This document shows, piece after piece, positions 35,056-43,284 of a stretch of DNA of 56,854 nucleotides. This DNA is from JAKGBX01 sp965366835 (GTDB taxonomy: Bacteria > Pseudomonadota > Alphaproteobacteria > Rhodobacterales > Rhodobacteraceae), in NCBI GenBank assembly GCA_965366835.1, contig CBDUGF010000008.1, positions 1 to 56,854 of the forward strand, in the 5' to 3' direction. The stretch's first letter is position 1. Each line of letters begins with the position of its first letter. The position numbers were made by a program, and so were the translations under genes. Under the pieces are notes generated by a model. It was not told the DNA's origin. It worked only from the letters and a program-made list of their open reading frames with translations, and did not search any database.

Positions 35056-35073
35056 GGCGGGGTTCTCCCCGCC
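35053..35073 (+). terminator. TAGGG hairpin at the end of ftsK
   Basis: The TAG stop runs straight into GGCGGGG (35056-35062)-TTCT-CCCCGCC (35067-35073), followed by a pyrimidine-rich tract. It has the same layout as the hairpins at 21661 and 28120 and probably terminates ftsK. Confidence 0.6.
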
Positions 35074-35178
35074 TTCCCTCCCCCCAAATCACCGGCATGT
35101 TATCGCCTAACAATTGGGTTTGCGGCAGACTATGCCTATCTTTGCCGATAGACCGGCGAAAACCATGAGGTTCGCGTA

Positions 35179-35781
<603 letters not shown>

Positions 35782-35817
35782 GTCAACCGCCCCGGGCCTG
35801 AACCGGCGCGGCGCGGC

Positions 35818-36408
35818 CTATCTCAGCCGCCTGCACCCGTTGAGCTGCGCCTCATAGGTCTGCGCCCGCGCCCCGACCTCGCCGGCGATCCGCATCAGCC
35901 ACGCCTTGCTGTTATAGCTGCCGCGGCTATAGCCGGTATGGCCCTCGTGATAGGCCAGATACTGGTTGCGGGCGTCGTGCAGCGCGATGCCGTTGCGCTC
36001 GCGCGTGGTGTTCATGTACCAGCCCATGAAATCGCTGGCGGCGCGGATATCGTCGCGCTTGGCGCTGCGGCTGCCGGTCGCTTTCTGGTATTCCTCCCAG
36101 GTCGCATCCAGCGCTTGTGAATAGCCATAGGCGCTCGATTGCCGGCCCATCGGAATCACCCCGATGGCCCAGCGGAACGGGGTGCGCGCATCCGCCTGAA
36201 ACTTGCTCTCCTGATAGATCGTCGCCATCTGCACATGCACCGGGACGTTCCATTTGCGTTCGGTCGCCCGGAAGGCGCGCACGAAATGCGGCCGGTTTTT
36301 CAGGATGGCGCAGGCATCGTCGAACTCGCGCGGGGCCGAATGGTCCCGCCCGCCGCTACAACTGGCCAGCAGCATCAACAAAATCAGGGCGCGAAGGGGT
36401 CTGCTCAT
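35818..36408 (-). CDS. SLT-domain lytic transglycosylase-like lipoprotein
   Basis: A 196-residue protein with a short signal and lipobox (LMLLASC, lipidation at C17). The SLT-type lysozyme domain has the predicted catalytic E67 in ATIYQESKF, followed by GVIPMGRQSSAYGYSQALDATWEEY and YLAYHEGHTGYSRG. It likely cleaves peptidoglycan at the outer membrane. It is convergent with lolA and divergent from hspQ. Confidence 0.88.
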   Translation of the reverse strand: MSRPLRALILLMLLASCSGGRDHSAPREFDDACAILKNRPHFVRAFRATERKWNVPVHVQMATIYQESKFQADARTPFRWAIGVIPMGRQSSAYGYSQALDATWEEYQKATGSRSAKRDDIRAASDFMGWYMNTTRERNGIALHDARNQYLAYHEGHTGYSRGSYNSKAWLMRIAGEVGARAQTYEAQLNGCRRLR

Positions 36409-36604
36409 TGTGCCTCTCGCTTTTTCGTTTTTTCTTATTTTAGCCGCTTTTTGGCCTCGACTAAAGCAGAATCACGCGCTCGTCTCAGCGTATCGATCGT
36501 CGACTGTTAAACTTGTTAACACAGACTGTTTCCGCGAAATCGTCGCGCTGGAAATAGACAAGCGGGGCTTGAAAGCTGTAAGCTGCTTCGGTAGGGGCTG
36601 CTGA

Positions 36605-36934
36605 ATGATGCGTAGAACACTCGCGAAATACCACCTGGGCCAGATCGTGCGCCATCGCAAACATCCGTTTCGCGGTGTTGTGTTCGATGTCGATCCCGAG
36701 TTCAACAATACCGAGGAATGGTACGACGCCATCCCCGAAGAGGCCCGCCCCGAAAAAGAGCAGCCGTTCTATCACCTGCTGGCCGAAAACGATCAGAGCT
36801 ACTATGTCGCCTATGTGAGTGAACAGAACCTGATCGCCGACTATTCCGGCGAACCGGTCGATCACCCCGACATTCCCGATCTGTTCGGCCCGTTCGAAGA
36901 CGGGCACTATCCGCTGCATTTCCAGATGAACTAA
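36605..36934 (+). CDS. hspQ: Heat shock protein HspQ
   Basis: A 109-residue HspQ/YccV (hemimethylated-DNA-binding-like) protein. HspQ is a specificity factor for Lon and is induced by heat in enterobacteria. The sequence KYHLGQIVRHRKHPFRGVVF and PFYHLLAENDQSYYVAYVSEQ fits the family throughout. Two adjacent ATGs (36605, 36608) are possible starts. It has a long AT-rich upstream region. Its stop is followed one base later by a palindromic repeat. Confidence 0.93.
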   Translation: MMRRTLAKYHLGQIVRHRKHPFRGVVFDVDPEFNNTEEWYDAIPEEARPEKEQPFYHLLAENDQSYYVAYVSEQNLIADYSGEPVDHPDIPDLFGPFEDGHYPLHFQMN

Positions 36935-36935
36935 G

Positions 36936-37020
36936 GCGTTTCGGGTTTACATCGAAAAAAATGGCTCGAAATGCGCGTTCGAGCGGCGGCGTATGTCGAG
37001 TCTGGTTTGACCTGAAGCGC
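36936..37020 (-). repeat. Palindromic MITE-like element, copy 2
   Basis: An 85-base element bounded by GCGTTTC (36936) and GAAGCGC (ending 37020), one base after the hspQ stop. Its reverse complement aligns with 6971-7066, including an identical 19-base block (36966-36984). Confidence 0.65.
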
Positions 37021-37026
37021 TCTAAC

Positions 37027-37052
37027 GGTGCGTGAGATCACGCACCCTACGG
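37027..37052 (-). repeat. TAGGG hairpin repeat, copy 3
   Basis: A perfect 9-bp hairpin GGTGCGTGA (37027-37035)/TCACGCACC (37038-37046) followed by CTACGG. On the minus strand it begins CCGTAGGGTGCG like the copy at 28120. It lies downstream of both hspQ and the convergent rhodanese gene. Confidence 0.55.
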
Positions 37053-37093
37053 TATCGCCTGCGTAGGGTGTTTGTGTGCGCTGCCTGGGCCGA

Positions 37094-37477
37094 TCAACTC
37101 TCGACAGGCCGGCCTTCCTTCTTCCAGGCGCTGAACCCGCCCTCCATCTCGGCGATATTCTCCATCCCCATATCCTTCAGCGCCTTGGCCGACAGCGCCG
37201 AGCGCCAGGCACTGGCGCAAAACAGCACCAGCACCTTTTCTGTCGCCAGCGCCTCCTTGAAATAGGGGCTCTGCGGATCGACCCAGAATTCCAGCATCCC
37301 GCGCGGTGCGTGAAACGCCCCGTCGATTCGCCCGTCCCGGCTCAATTCACGCGGATCCCGGATATCGACCAGAAGTGCCTTGCCCGCTGCCGCCATCGCC
37401 TGCGCCTCATCGGTCGAAAGCGATGTGATTTCCGCCTTCGCCCTCGCGACCAGCTCTTTCACCGGCGTGATGCCCAT
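37094..37477 (-). CDS. Single-domain rhodanese-like protein
   Basis: A 127-residue rhodanese domain that may transfer sulfane sulfur or bind anions. The active-site cysteine is C87 in VLFCASAWRSALSA; DIRDPREL and the closing GGFSAWKKEGRPV are typical. It has no signal peptide. The ATG at 37477 is chosen because AAGGAG lies eight bases upstream; the ATG at 37483 would sit too close to it. It begins 33 bases after the end of the gamma-glutamyltransferase gene and may be co-transcribed. Confidence 0.9.
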   Translation of the reverse strand: MGITPVKELVARAKAEITSLSTDEAQAMAAAGKALLVDIRDPRELSRDGRIDGAFHAPRGMLEFWVDPQSPYFKEALATEKVLVLFCASAWRSALSAKALKDMGMENIAEMEGGFSAWKKEGRPVES

Positions 37478-37509
37478 TCTCATGTCTCCTTGTTGGTCCC
37501 GCGCCCGGG

Positions 37510-39084
37510 TCAGTATCCCAGCGCAATGCCGTCCTTGCGCGGGTCCGACCCGCCCTCCAGCACCCCGTCCTCGCGGATCAAAATCGCCTGACCGCCGCCC
37601 AGCGGCCCATCCGGCACACTCACCTCATGCCCCTTGTCGGCCAGTTCCGCTCGCACCGGATCCGAATAGCCACGCTCGACCTTCAACAGTCCGGCATCGG
37701 AGAAACAGCGCGGCGCGTCGATCGCCGCCTGCGGGTCCATGCCGAAATCGACCATGTTCGACACCATGCGCGCATGGCCACAAGGCTGAAATGCCCCGCC
37801 CATCACGCCGAACGGCATCAGCGCCGCGCCGGAGCGCATCATCCCGGGAATGATCGTGTGCATCGGCCGCTTGCCACCCGCCATCTCGTTCGGGTGGCCC
37901 TGTTCCAGCGTGAACCCGGCACCGCGGTTTTGCAGCAGGATGCCGAACCTCTCGCTGGCGATGCCGCTGCCGAAGCCATGATAGATCGAATAGATCAGGC
38001 TCACCGCCATCCGGTCCTTGTCCACCACGGTGATATAGACCGTGTCCTTGTGCACCGCTTCGCTCAGCTTCGAAGCCGCTGCCATCGCCCGCTTGGGATC
38101 AATCAGCGCGGCCAGTTTAGCGGCCGTCTCCGGCGCCATCATATGCGCCAGCCGCGCGGTATGATCGGGATCGGCCAGAAACCGGTTGCGCGCATCATAG
38201 GCCAGCTTGCTCGCCTCCGCCTCGATATGCGCCCGCTCGGCGCCCAACGGGTCCATCGCGGCGATGTCGAAATGCGCCAGGATGTTGAGGAGCAGGTTGG
38301 CCGTCGCTCCCTGCCCGTTGGGCGGATGTTCCAGAAGCTCGGCGCCCTTGTAGTCGCTCATCACCGGATCGGTATAGAAGCTCTGCGCCTGCGCGAAATC
38401 CTCGGCGCTGTGGACACCGCCGCGCGCCCGCAATTCGGCCAGCATGTCCTCGGCCACTTCGCCGGAATAGAACCCGTCGCGCCCCTCGGCGGCGATCCGG
38501 CGCAACACTTCGGCCTGCCCCGGCGCGCGAAACATCTGCCCCACCTGCCCCGGCTTGCCATCGAACATGTAGTGTTTCAGCCCATGCCCGCTCAGAGCCT
38601 TGCCCGCTTCGGGCCAGTCAAACGCCACCCGCGGTGCCACCGGCACGCCCTCCTCGGCATAGCGGATCGCCGGCGCCAGCAGCGCCTCCAGCCCGAGCTT
38701 GCCCCAATCCGCGCTCAAGCGGCAGAACGCGTCCACCGCTGTCGGAATGGTCACCGCCTCGGGGCCCTGGAGCGGCACGGTCTTGTGGCCGGCGGCGCGC
38801 AACGCCTCGGCGCTGGCTGCCGCCGGTGCCCGGCCCGATCCGTTGAGCGCCTTGATCTGATTCGATCCGGCAGGCTTGAACAGCACGAAGCAATCGCCGC
38901 CGATCCCGGTCATCTGCGGCTCGCACAGCCCCAGAAGCACCGCACCGGCAATGGCGCCGTCGATCGCGTTGCCGCCCCGTTGCAGGATATCCAGCGCCAC
39001 CTTCGCCGCCAATGGGTGCGAGGTGGCGCACATGCCGCCCGTTGCCAGAACCGCGGAACGTCCGGGAAAATGAAAATCGCGCAT
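37510..39084 (-). CDS. ggt: Gamma-glutamyltransferase family protein
   Basis: A 524-residue Ntn-hydrolase of the GGT family, made as a precursor that cleaves itself before a catalytic threonine; here T348 in HKDTVYITVVDKDRMAVSL is the likely residue. Other landmarks are CATSHPLAA, GGNAIDGAIA, GIGGDCFVLF and HGFGSGIASERFGILLQNRG. No signal peptide is seen, as in YwrD-type members, so a cytoplasmic role is likely and glutathione may not be the substrate. The ATG at 39084 has GGGAG at good spacing; the ATG at 39105 is the alternative. Confidence 0.88.
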   Translation of the reverse strand: MRDFHFPGRSAVLATGGMCATSHPLAAKVALDILQRGGNAIDGAIAGAVLLGLCEPQMTGIGGDCFVLFKPAGSNQIKALNGSGRAPAAASAEALRAAGHKTVPLQGPEAVTIPTAVDAFCRLSADWGKLGLEALLAPAIRYAEEGVPVAPRVAFDWPEAGKALSGHGLKHYMFDGKPGQVGQMFRAPGQAEVLRRIAAEGRDGFYSGEVAEDMLAELRARGGVHSAEDFAQAQSFYTDPVMSDYKGAELLEHPPNGQGATANLLLNILAHFDIAAMDPLGAERAHIEAEASKLAYDARNRFLADPDHTARLAHMMAPETAAKLAALIDPKRAMAAASKLSEAVHKDTVYITVVDKDRMAVSLIYSIYHGFGSGIASERFGILLQNRGAGFTLEQGHPNEMAGGKRPMHTIIPGMMRSGAALMPFGVMGGAFQPCGHARMVSNMVDFGMDPQAAIDAPRCFSDAGLLKVERGYSDPVRAELADKGHEVSVPDGPLGGGQAILIREDGVLEGGSDPRKDGIALGY

Positions 39085-39425
39085 CTGCAATGCTCCCTTG
39101 GCCATGCTGAGCGGAGCCTAGGGCGCGTGCGCACGAATGCCAATCGCATCGTTGCGTCCGGCCTGCGCGCTCTGACATGTAAGGGGGGGTAAAAACCTCG
39201 GCGCCACGCACTGGGTGGGGGCTGTTAACGCGCGACGCCGAGGGAAGCCATATGCAGCTACTCCTCCCTTATGTCGCTCGAATCGGGCGCCATTGGGAGG
39301 AGATCAGGGCGATTCAATGATTGTTTGCGTTGATCCTGTGACAGGGCTGACAATTGGTAAATGCCGCCGCTTCGGGCCGGCTGCGTGTCCTTGAGGACGG
39401 GCACAAGGCTGTGCCACGCCGCCGA
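39085..39425. other. 341-base non-coding interval with structured elements
   Basis: No ordinary gene is seen. On the minus strand, after the anti-sigma gene stop, come the hairpin GGCACA/TGTGCC (39415-39400), a palindrome CCTGTGACAGG (~39335-39345), an SD/anti-SD pair, an eight-codon ORF and a terminator ending at 39191. About 106 bases then remain before the gamma-glutamyltransferase start. Confidence 0.55.
39191..39302 (-). ncRNA. Candidate small RNA or leader with hidden RBS, mini-ORF and terminator
   Basis: Minus strand, in order: CTCCTCCC (39302-39295) is complementary to GGGAGGAG (39268-39261). Nine bases after that Shine-Dalgarno-like site is an ATG (39251) opening an eight-codon ORF, MASLGVAR, ending with TAA at 39225. 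A perfect stem CCTCGGCG (39243-39236)/CGCCGAGG (39203-39196) and TTTTT (39195-39191) follow, with the first arm inside the mini-ORF. It could be an attenuator for the gamma-glutamyltransferase gene or the processed 3-prime end of the rsbV/rsbW-like transcript. Confidence 0.5.
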
Positions 39426-39908
39426 TCAGCCGGCGCCGCCCGGCTGGCTCAGCGGAATGGAGAACTCCAACACATTGCCTTCGGGATCGCGACGATAGGC
39501 CAGCGACTCGACAAGGCTGTGCACCAGGAACCAGCCAAAGCCGCCTTCCGGCAGATCGTCGAGCGGGCGCTCGACATCGGGCGGCCGGCCATCGGGCAAG
39601 CGCAAGCCGGGCAGGGCCCGGCCGCAATCGCGGACGCAGAAATGCAGGGCGCCGCCCCGTGGTGTGCATTCCATCAGGATCCGTCCCGAAGCGTCCGGCC
39701 CATAGGCATGCTCGACGACGTTGTTGAGCACCTCGCCCAACACCAGCTCGACGCTGCTCTCATCGGCTTCGGCCAGTTGCATCGGCGCCAGCCCGCGTTT
39801 CAGCCGGCCCAGCGCCGAGCGCACTTCCAACTCGCCGCTGGCAAAGGCGAGGCTGATGCAAGCGGGATCTCTCGAGTGAACTGTCTTGTCCTTCGGCATG
39901 CCCGCCAT
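39426..39908 (-). CDS. Anti-sigma factor-type serine kinase (RsbW/HATPase-like)
   Basis: A 160-residue single GHKL ATPase domain. The N-box is LGEVLNNVVEHAYG (58-70) and the glycine-rich lid is EGGFGWFLVHSLVES (~121-135). RsbW-type proteins bind a sigma factor or other partner and phosphorylate a STAS antagonist. It follows a STAS gene by 42 bases, so the two form a partner-switching pair. No PP2C phosphatase or sigma factor gene is in the window. Confidence 0.88.
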   Translation of the reverse strand: MAGMPKDKTVHSRDPACISLAFASGELEVRSALGRLKRGLAPMQLAEADESSVELVLGEVLNNVVEHAYGPDASGRILMECTPRGGALHFCVRDCGRALPGLRLPDGRPPDVERPLDDLPEGGFGWFLVHSLVESLAYRRDPEGNVLEFSIPLSQPGGAG

Positions 39909-39950
39909 GTTCCCGATACTTAGGTTAACCCGAGGCGCGTGCGCGTCGGC

Positions 39951-40289
39951 TCATCCGGCATAGACCGCCTGCGCCTGCGCCACGCTGTCGTGAATGGTAA
40001 AGACCGAATCCATCCGCGTCAGGCGAAACACCCGCTCCACCGTCGGCGTCAGCCCGGCCAGATCCAGGCGCCGCGTGCTGCCCAGCTGTTTCATCGCCGC
40101 CACGATCGCGCCCAGCCCGCTGGAATCCACGAAATCGACCCGGCTCAGATCCAGGACCACATGCGGCGCATCGGTCGCCGTCAGCTCTCGCATCCTGTCC
40201 TTGAAGCGGATTGCCACAGCCGCGTCGATACGCGGCTCCTGAACGGTCACGACCTGAAAGTCGCCCATATCGCTGGTTTCCAGATTCAT
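39951..40289 (-). CDS. STAS-domain anti-anti-sigma factor (RsbV-like)
   Basis: A 112-residue STAS protein. The phosphorylatable serine is S56 or S57 in VDFVDSSGLGAIV. Unphosphorylated forms bind the anti-sigma kinase and free its target. GGGAGG precedes the ATG at 40289; a longer in-frame start at 40319 lacks a ribosome-binding site. It is transcribed just ahead of its kinase partner and is divergent from the thiolase gene. Confidence 0.92.
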   Translation of the reverse strand: MNLETSDMGDFQVVTVQEPRIDAAVAIRFKDRMRELTATDAPHVVLDLSRVDFVDSSGLGAIVAAMKQLGSTRRLDLAGLTPTVERVFRLTRMDSVFTIHDSVAQAQAVYAG

Positions 40290-40391
40290 CTTGCCTCCCG
40301 CGTGGCGTAGAAATACCAATGAGTGCTTCGCAGACTAGACGGCAATCCTTACCATTCGGTATGCAGGGCCCAACCAATCGGAGGATTTTCC

Positions 40392-41564
40392 ATGAACGAG
40401 GTTGTCATCGCCGGAGCGTCGCGTACGCCGATGGGCGGGTTCCAGGGTGTGTTCGATGGGGTCGCCGCCGCCGACCTCGGCGGCTCGGCGATTCGCGCCG
40501 CCCTCAGGGATGCGCGCGTCAAGACGGTTGACGAGCTGCTCATGGGCTGCGTCCTTCCCGCCGGTCAGGGCCAGGCCCCGGCGCGCCAGGCCGGTTTCGC
40601 CGCCGGGCTGGGCGAGGAGGTGCCGGCCACCACGCTTAACAAGATGTGCGGCTCGGGTATGCGCACCGCGATGATGGGCTTCGATCAGATCGCCCTCGGC
40701 CACAGCAACACGGTTGTCGCCGGCGGCATGGAATCGATGTCGAATGCGCCCTATATCCTGCCCAAGATGCGTGGTGGCGCCCGTATCGGCCACCAGGAGG
40801 TCAAGGACCACATGTTCCTCGACGGGCTCGAGGATGCCTATGACAAGGGCCGCCTGATGGGGACCTTCGCAGAAGACTGCGCCGAGGCGTTTCAGTTCAC
40901 CCGCGAGGCGCAGGACCAATACGCGCTGGCCTCGCTTTCCAACGCGCTCGAGGCAGAACGCAGCGGCGCCTTCGCCGATGAAATCTCGCCCTTCACCATC
41001 CACGCCCGCACTGGCGAGGAGGTGATCACCACCGATGAACAGCCCGGCAAGGCCCGCCCCGAGAAGATCCCGCTGCTCAAGCCGGCCTTCCGCAAGGACG
41101 GCACGGTGACAGCCGCCAACAGCTCGTCGATCTCCGATGGCGCCGCCGCCCTGGTGCTGGCCTCGCGCGATCACGCCGAGGCCGAGGGCCTCAATATCCG
41201 CGCCCGCATCCTCGGCCATGCCAGCCACGCCCAGGCCCCGGCCCAGTTCCCCACCGCACCGGTTCCGGCGGCGCGCAAGCTGCTCGAGCGGCTCGGCTGG
41301 CACAAATCCGATGTCGATCTCTGGGAGGTCAACGAGGCCTTCGCCGTGGTCCCCATGGCCTTCATGAAAGAGCTGGGTCTGGCGCGCGATATCGTCAACG
41401 TCAACGGCGGCGCCTGTGCGCTCGGCCATCCGATCGGCGCCTCTGGCACCCGCATCATGGTCACGCTGCTCAACGCGCTGGAAAAGCGCGGCCTCAAGCG
41501 CGGCATCGCGGCGATCTGCATCGGCGGTGGCGAAGGCACCGCGATCGCCATCGAACGGCTCTGA
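40392..41564 (+). CDS. Acetyl-CoA C-acyltransferase (thiolase)
   Basis: A 390-residue thiolase that joins or splits acetyl-CoA units. The catalytic residues are all present: C86 (NKMCGSGMR), H346 (GACALGHPIGASG) and C376 (AICIGGGEGTA). Its length fits the biosynthetic acetoacetyl-CoA type as well as short-chain degradative thiolases; the surrounding genes do not decide. There is no phaB neighbour. The ATG at 40392 gives MNEVVIAGASRTP. Confidence 0.93.
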   Translation: MNEVVIAGASRTPMGGFQGVFDGVAAADLGGSAIRAALRDARVKTVDELLMGCVLPAGQGQAPARQAGFAAGLGEEVPATTLNKMCGSGMRTAMMGFDQIALGHSNTVVAGGMESMSNAPYILPKMRGGARIGHQEVKDHMFLDGLEDAYDKGRLMGTFAEDCAEAFQFTREAQDQYALASLSNALEAERSGAFADEISPFTIHARTGEEVITTDEQPGKARPEKIPLLKPAFRKDGTVTAANSSSISDGAAALVLASRDHAEAEGLNIRARILGHASHAQAPAQFPTAPVPAARKLLERLGWHKSDVDLWEVNEAFAVVPMAFMKELGLARDIVNVNGGACALGHPIGASGTRIMVTLLNALEKRGLKRGIAAICIGGGEGTAIAIERL

Positions 41565-41571
41565 CCCGCCA

Positions 41572-41595
41572 CTTTCATTTTTCCGGAACTACTCC
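41572..41595 (+). repeat. Degenerate copy E of the CCGGAAATA repeat family
   Basis: CTTTCATTTTTCCGGAACTA followed by CTCC, close to copy D (29440-29479, minus strand). It lies seven bases after the thiolase stop. The hairpin half is not recognisable. Confidence 0.4.
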
Positions 41596-41648
41596 AAGGC
41601 TGTGCGGGCGCGTGGAATCCTCACCCCTGCACTGCCAAGATGCAGGGC

Positions 41649-43148
41649 CTACCATTTCCACCCGGGTCGGGTCACAACGCCTAGCGCTTCTCGCAGCGGA
41701 ACCGATTTTCGGCTCACCGCATCGTATTGCGCCTGCAACGCCTGCCAGTCCGCCTTGTCCTGATCATCGAACAGGCTGTGTGATTTCGTTGGCACCTGCT
41801 GCCCGATCAACAGCGCCAGATACCCTTCGAACTGCACCTGGGTTTCGGTCGGGCAGGCGTATTTCATCGCTGAATGCGGTCCGACCGCCTGGTAAAGCCT
41901 GACGATCTCTTCGGCCCCGTTCAAATCGGTGTCCGCCCGGCATTCCTGCCAGAACGCACTGTCGTTGCGCGTGTTGAACTTGTAGTGCACCGACAGGAAG
42001 TCGCGGATCGCGTCCCAGTTGTTGCGGAAACGCGAATTGGCATCGGCCACCGCGTCCGGTTCGATCCGGTAATCCGAATCCAGAAGCGCCGAACACAGCA
42101 AAACCAGCTGCTCGCAAATCACATGGAGCGCCGTCGATTCAAGCGGCTCGACAAAGCCTGAGGAATTGCCGATCCCGACGACATTCCCGCTCCAGAAATT
42201 CTCATAACGCCCGCTGGGAAAGCGCACTTTACGCAGGTCGTCGCCCAGCCCCGGGTTTTTCCGCACCAGTTCGTCGCGCGCGTCATCCGGCGAACAATGC
42301 GCGCTGGAATGCACATATCCCACCGACACGCGGTCGGGCAGCTCGATCTTCCAGCACCAGCCATGATCCATCGTCTCTGCCGAGGTATAGGGCCTGATAG
42401 TGCCGCTCCTTGGAATATCCCCGACAATTGCCGTGTCACAGCGCAGCGGCGGTGCATAGCTGACGAACTTCTCTCCCATTGCCTTGTTCAGGAGAAGCGA
42501 CCCGAACCCAGAGCAATCGACAAACAGATCGGCCTCGACCCGGCGCTCTCCGTCCAGCAAAAGCGCCTCGATATTCCCCGCCGCATCCTTCGGGGTTTCC
42601 AATATCGTGCCCTTGATATGCTCGACCCCGAACTCGGTGGCCATCTTGGTCAAATATTTCAGGAACCTTGGATTATCGATATGATAGCCATAGGGCATAT
42701 CGATCTTCCGATAGCGCCCTTGATCCTTCAGGATGGGCGAATGGTTGATATCCATCAGGCTCGAAAAAATCCCCGCGGTTCCGTCCAGTTCGCGATAGTA
42801 GAACGCCGCCCGTTTGCGCAGGTTACCTACCCGGTTGGACAGCTCGAAGGAAAACGGATAGTTGAAATGCGACCGCTCCTTCGGCCCCCAGACGAACCGG
42901 ATGCCCAGCTTCCAGCTCGGCTTGACCTCCCGGTGGAACCGCGCCACGTCCAATGCCAGTTGCTTGTGCAGGAATTCCGGCAGATATGCGGTGGTCGATT
43001 CGCCCACCCCGATCACCGGGATATCCGGGGCGCTCACCGTAATCACCTTGCGCCCTGGCAATAGCCGCTTCAGCGTCAGCGCCGCCAGCGACCCGGCACT
43101 GCCGCCACCCACCACGCATATCGTCTTGATTTCTTTCATCTGCGTCAT
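41649..43148 (-). CDS. Flavin-dependent tryptophan halogenase-like protein
   Basis: A 499-residue protein of the tryptophan halogenase family, which uses FADH2, O2 and halide to chlorinate or brominate a substrate. The FAD loop GGGSAG is at 14-19 and GVGEST at 48-52. K80 in SWKLGIRF fits the catalytic lysine (K79 of PrnA), and E337/S338 in GFVEPLEST fit PrnA E346/S347. The family WxWxIP signature appears as WCWKIE (264-269), with glutamate replacing proline. No partner flavin reductase is adjacent. The ATG at 43148 has a G-rich upstream stretch; 43139 is possible. Confidence 0.88.
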   Translation of the reverse strand: MTQMKEIKTICVVGGGSAGSLAALTLKRLLPGRKVITVSAPDIPVIGVGESTTAYLPEFLHKQLALDVARFHREVKPSWKLGIRFVWGPKERSHFNYPFSFELSNRVGNLRKRAAFYYRELDGTAGIFSSLMDINHSPILKDQGRYRKIDMPYGYHIDNPRFLKYLTKMATEFGVEHIKGTILETPKDAAGNIEALLLDGERRVEADLFVDCSGFGSLLLNKAMGEKFVSYAPPLRCDTAIVGDIPRSGTIRPYTSAETMDHGWCWKIELPDRVSVGYVHSSAHCSPDDARDELVRKNPGLGDDLRKVRFPSGRYENFWSGNVVGIGNSSGFVEPLESTALHVICEQLVLLCSALLDSDYRIEPDAVADANSRFRNNWDAIRDFLSVHYKFNTRNDSAFWQECRADTDLNGAEEIVRLYQAVGPHSAMKYACPTETQVQFEGYLALLIGQQVPTKSHSLFDDQDKADWQALQAQYDAVSRKSVPLREALGVVTRPGWKW

Positions 43149-43210
43149 TCCATCCCCCCGAACCTTCTCTTCCAGAGTATGAGTTTTACTGCACGGCACA
43201 ATTCCGATTC

Positions 43211-43237
43211 CGTGAAATTCTTGTTTGAAATTTCACG
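43211..43237. promoter_or_regulatory. Operator 1 of the halogenase/XRE-cupin divergent promoter
   Basis: The inverted repeat CGTGAAA (43211-43217)-N13-TTTCACG (43231-43237) extends to 9-bp perfect arms (CGTGAAATT/AATTTCACG). Architecture and arms are shared with operator 2, offset by exactly 39 bases. It is probably bound by the adjacent XRE-cupin regulator. Confidence 0.7.
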
Positions 43238-43249
43238 CGAATCAGCCAT

Positions 43250-43276
43250 CGTGAAAAACAGGCACGAAATTTCACG
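43250..43276. promoter_or_regulatory. Operator 2 of the halogenase/XRE-cupin divergent promoter
   Basis: The inverted repeat CGTGAAA (43250-43256)-N13-TTTCACG (43270-43276) ends nine bases before the regulator start codon, so binding would block its own translation start region or promoter. Confidence 0.7.
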
Positions 43277-43284
43277 AGACCGCC

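Noticed and set aside
36565..36604. CTTGAAA before hspQ resembling an RpoH -35 box
   Set aside because: No matching -10 element lies at a proper distance, and it is too close to the start codon.
39270..39292. TCGAATC sequence resembling a tRNA T-loop
   Set aside because: The flanking bases do not form the T stem, and no acceptor, D or anticodon arms can be drawn.
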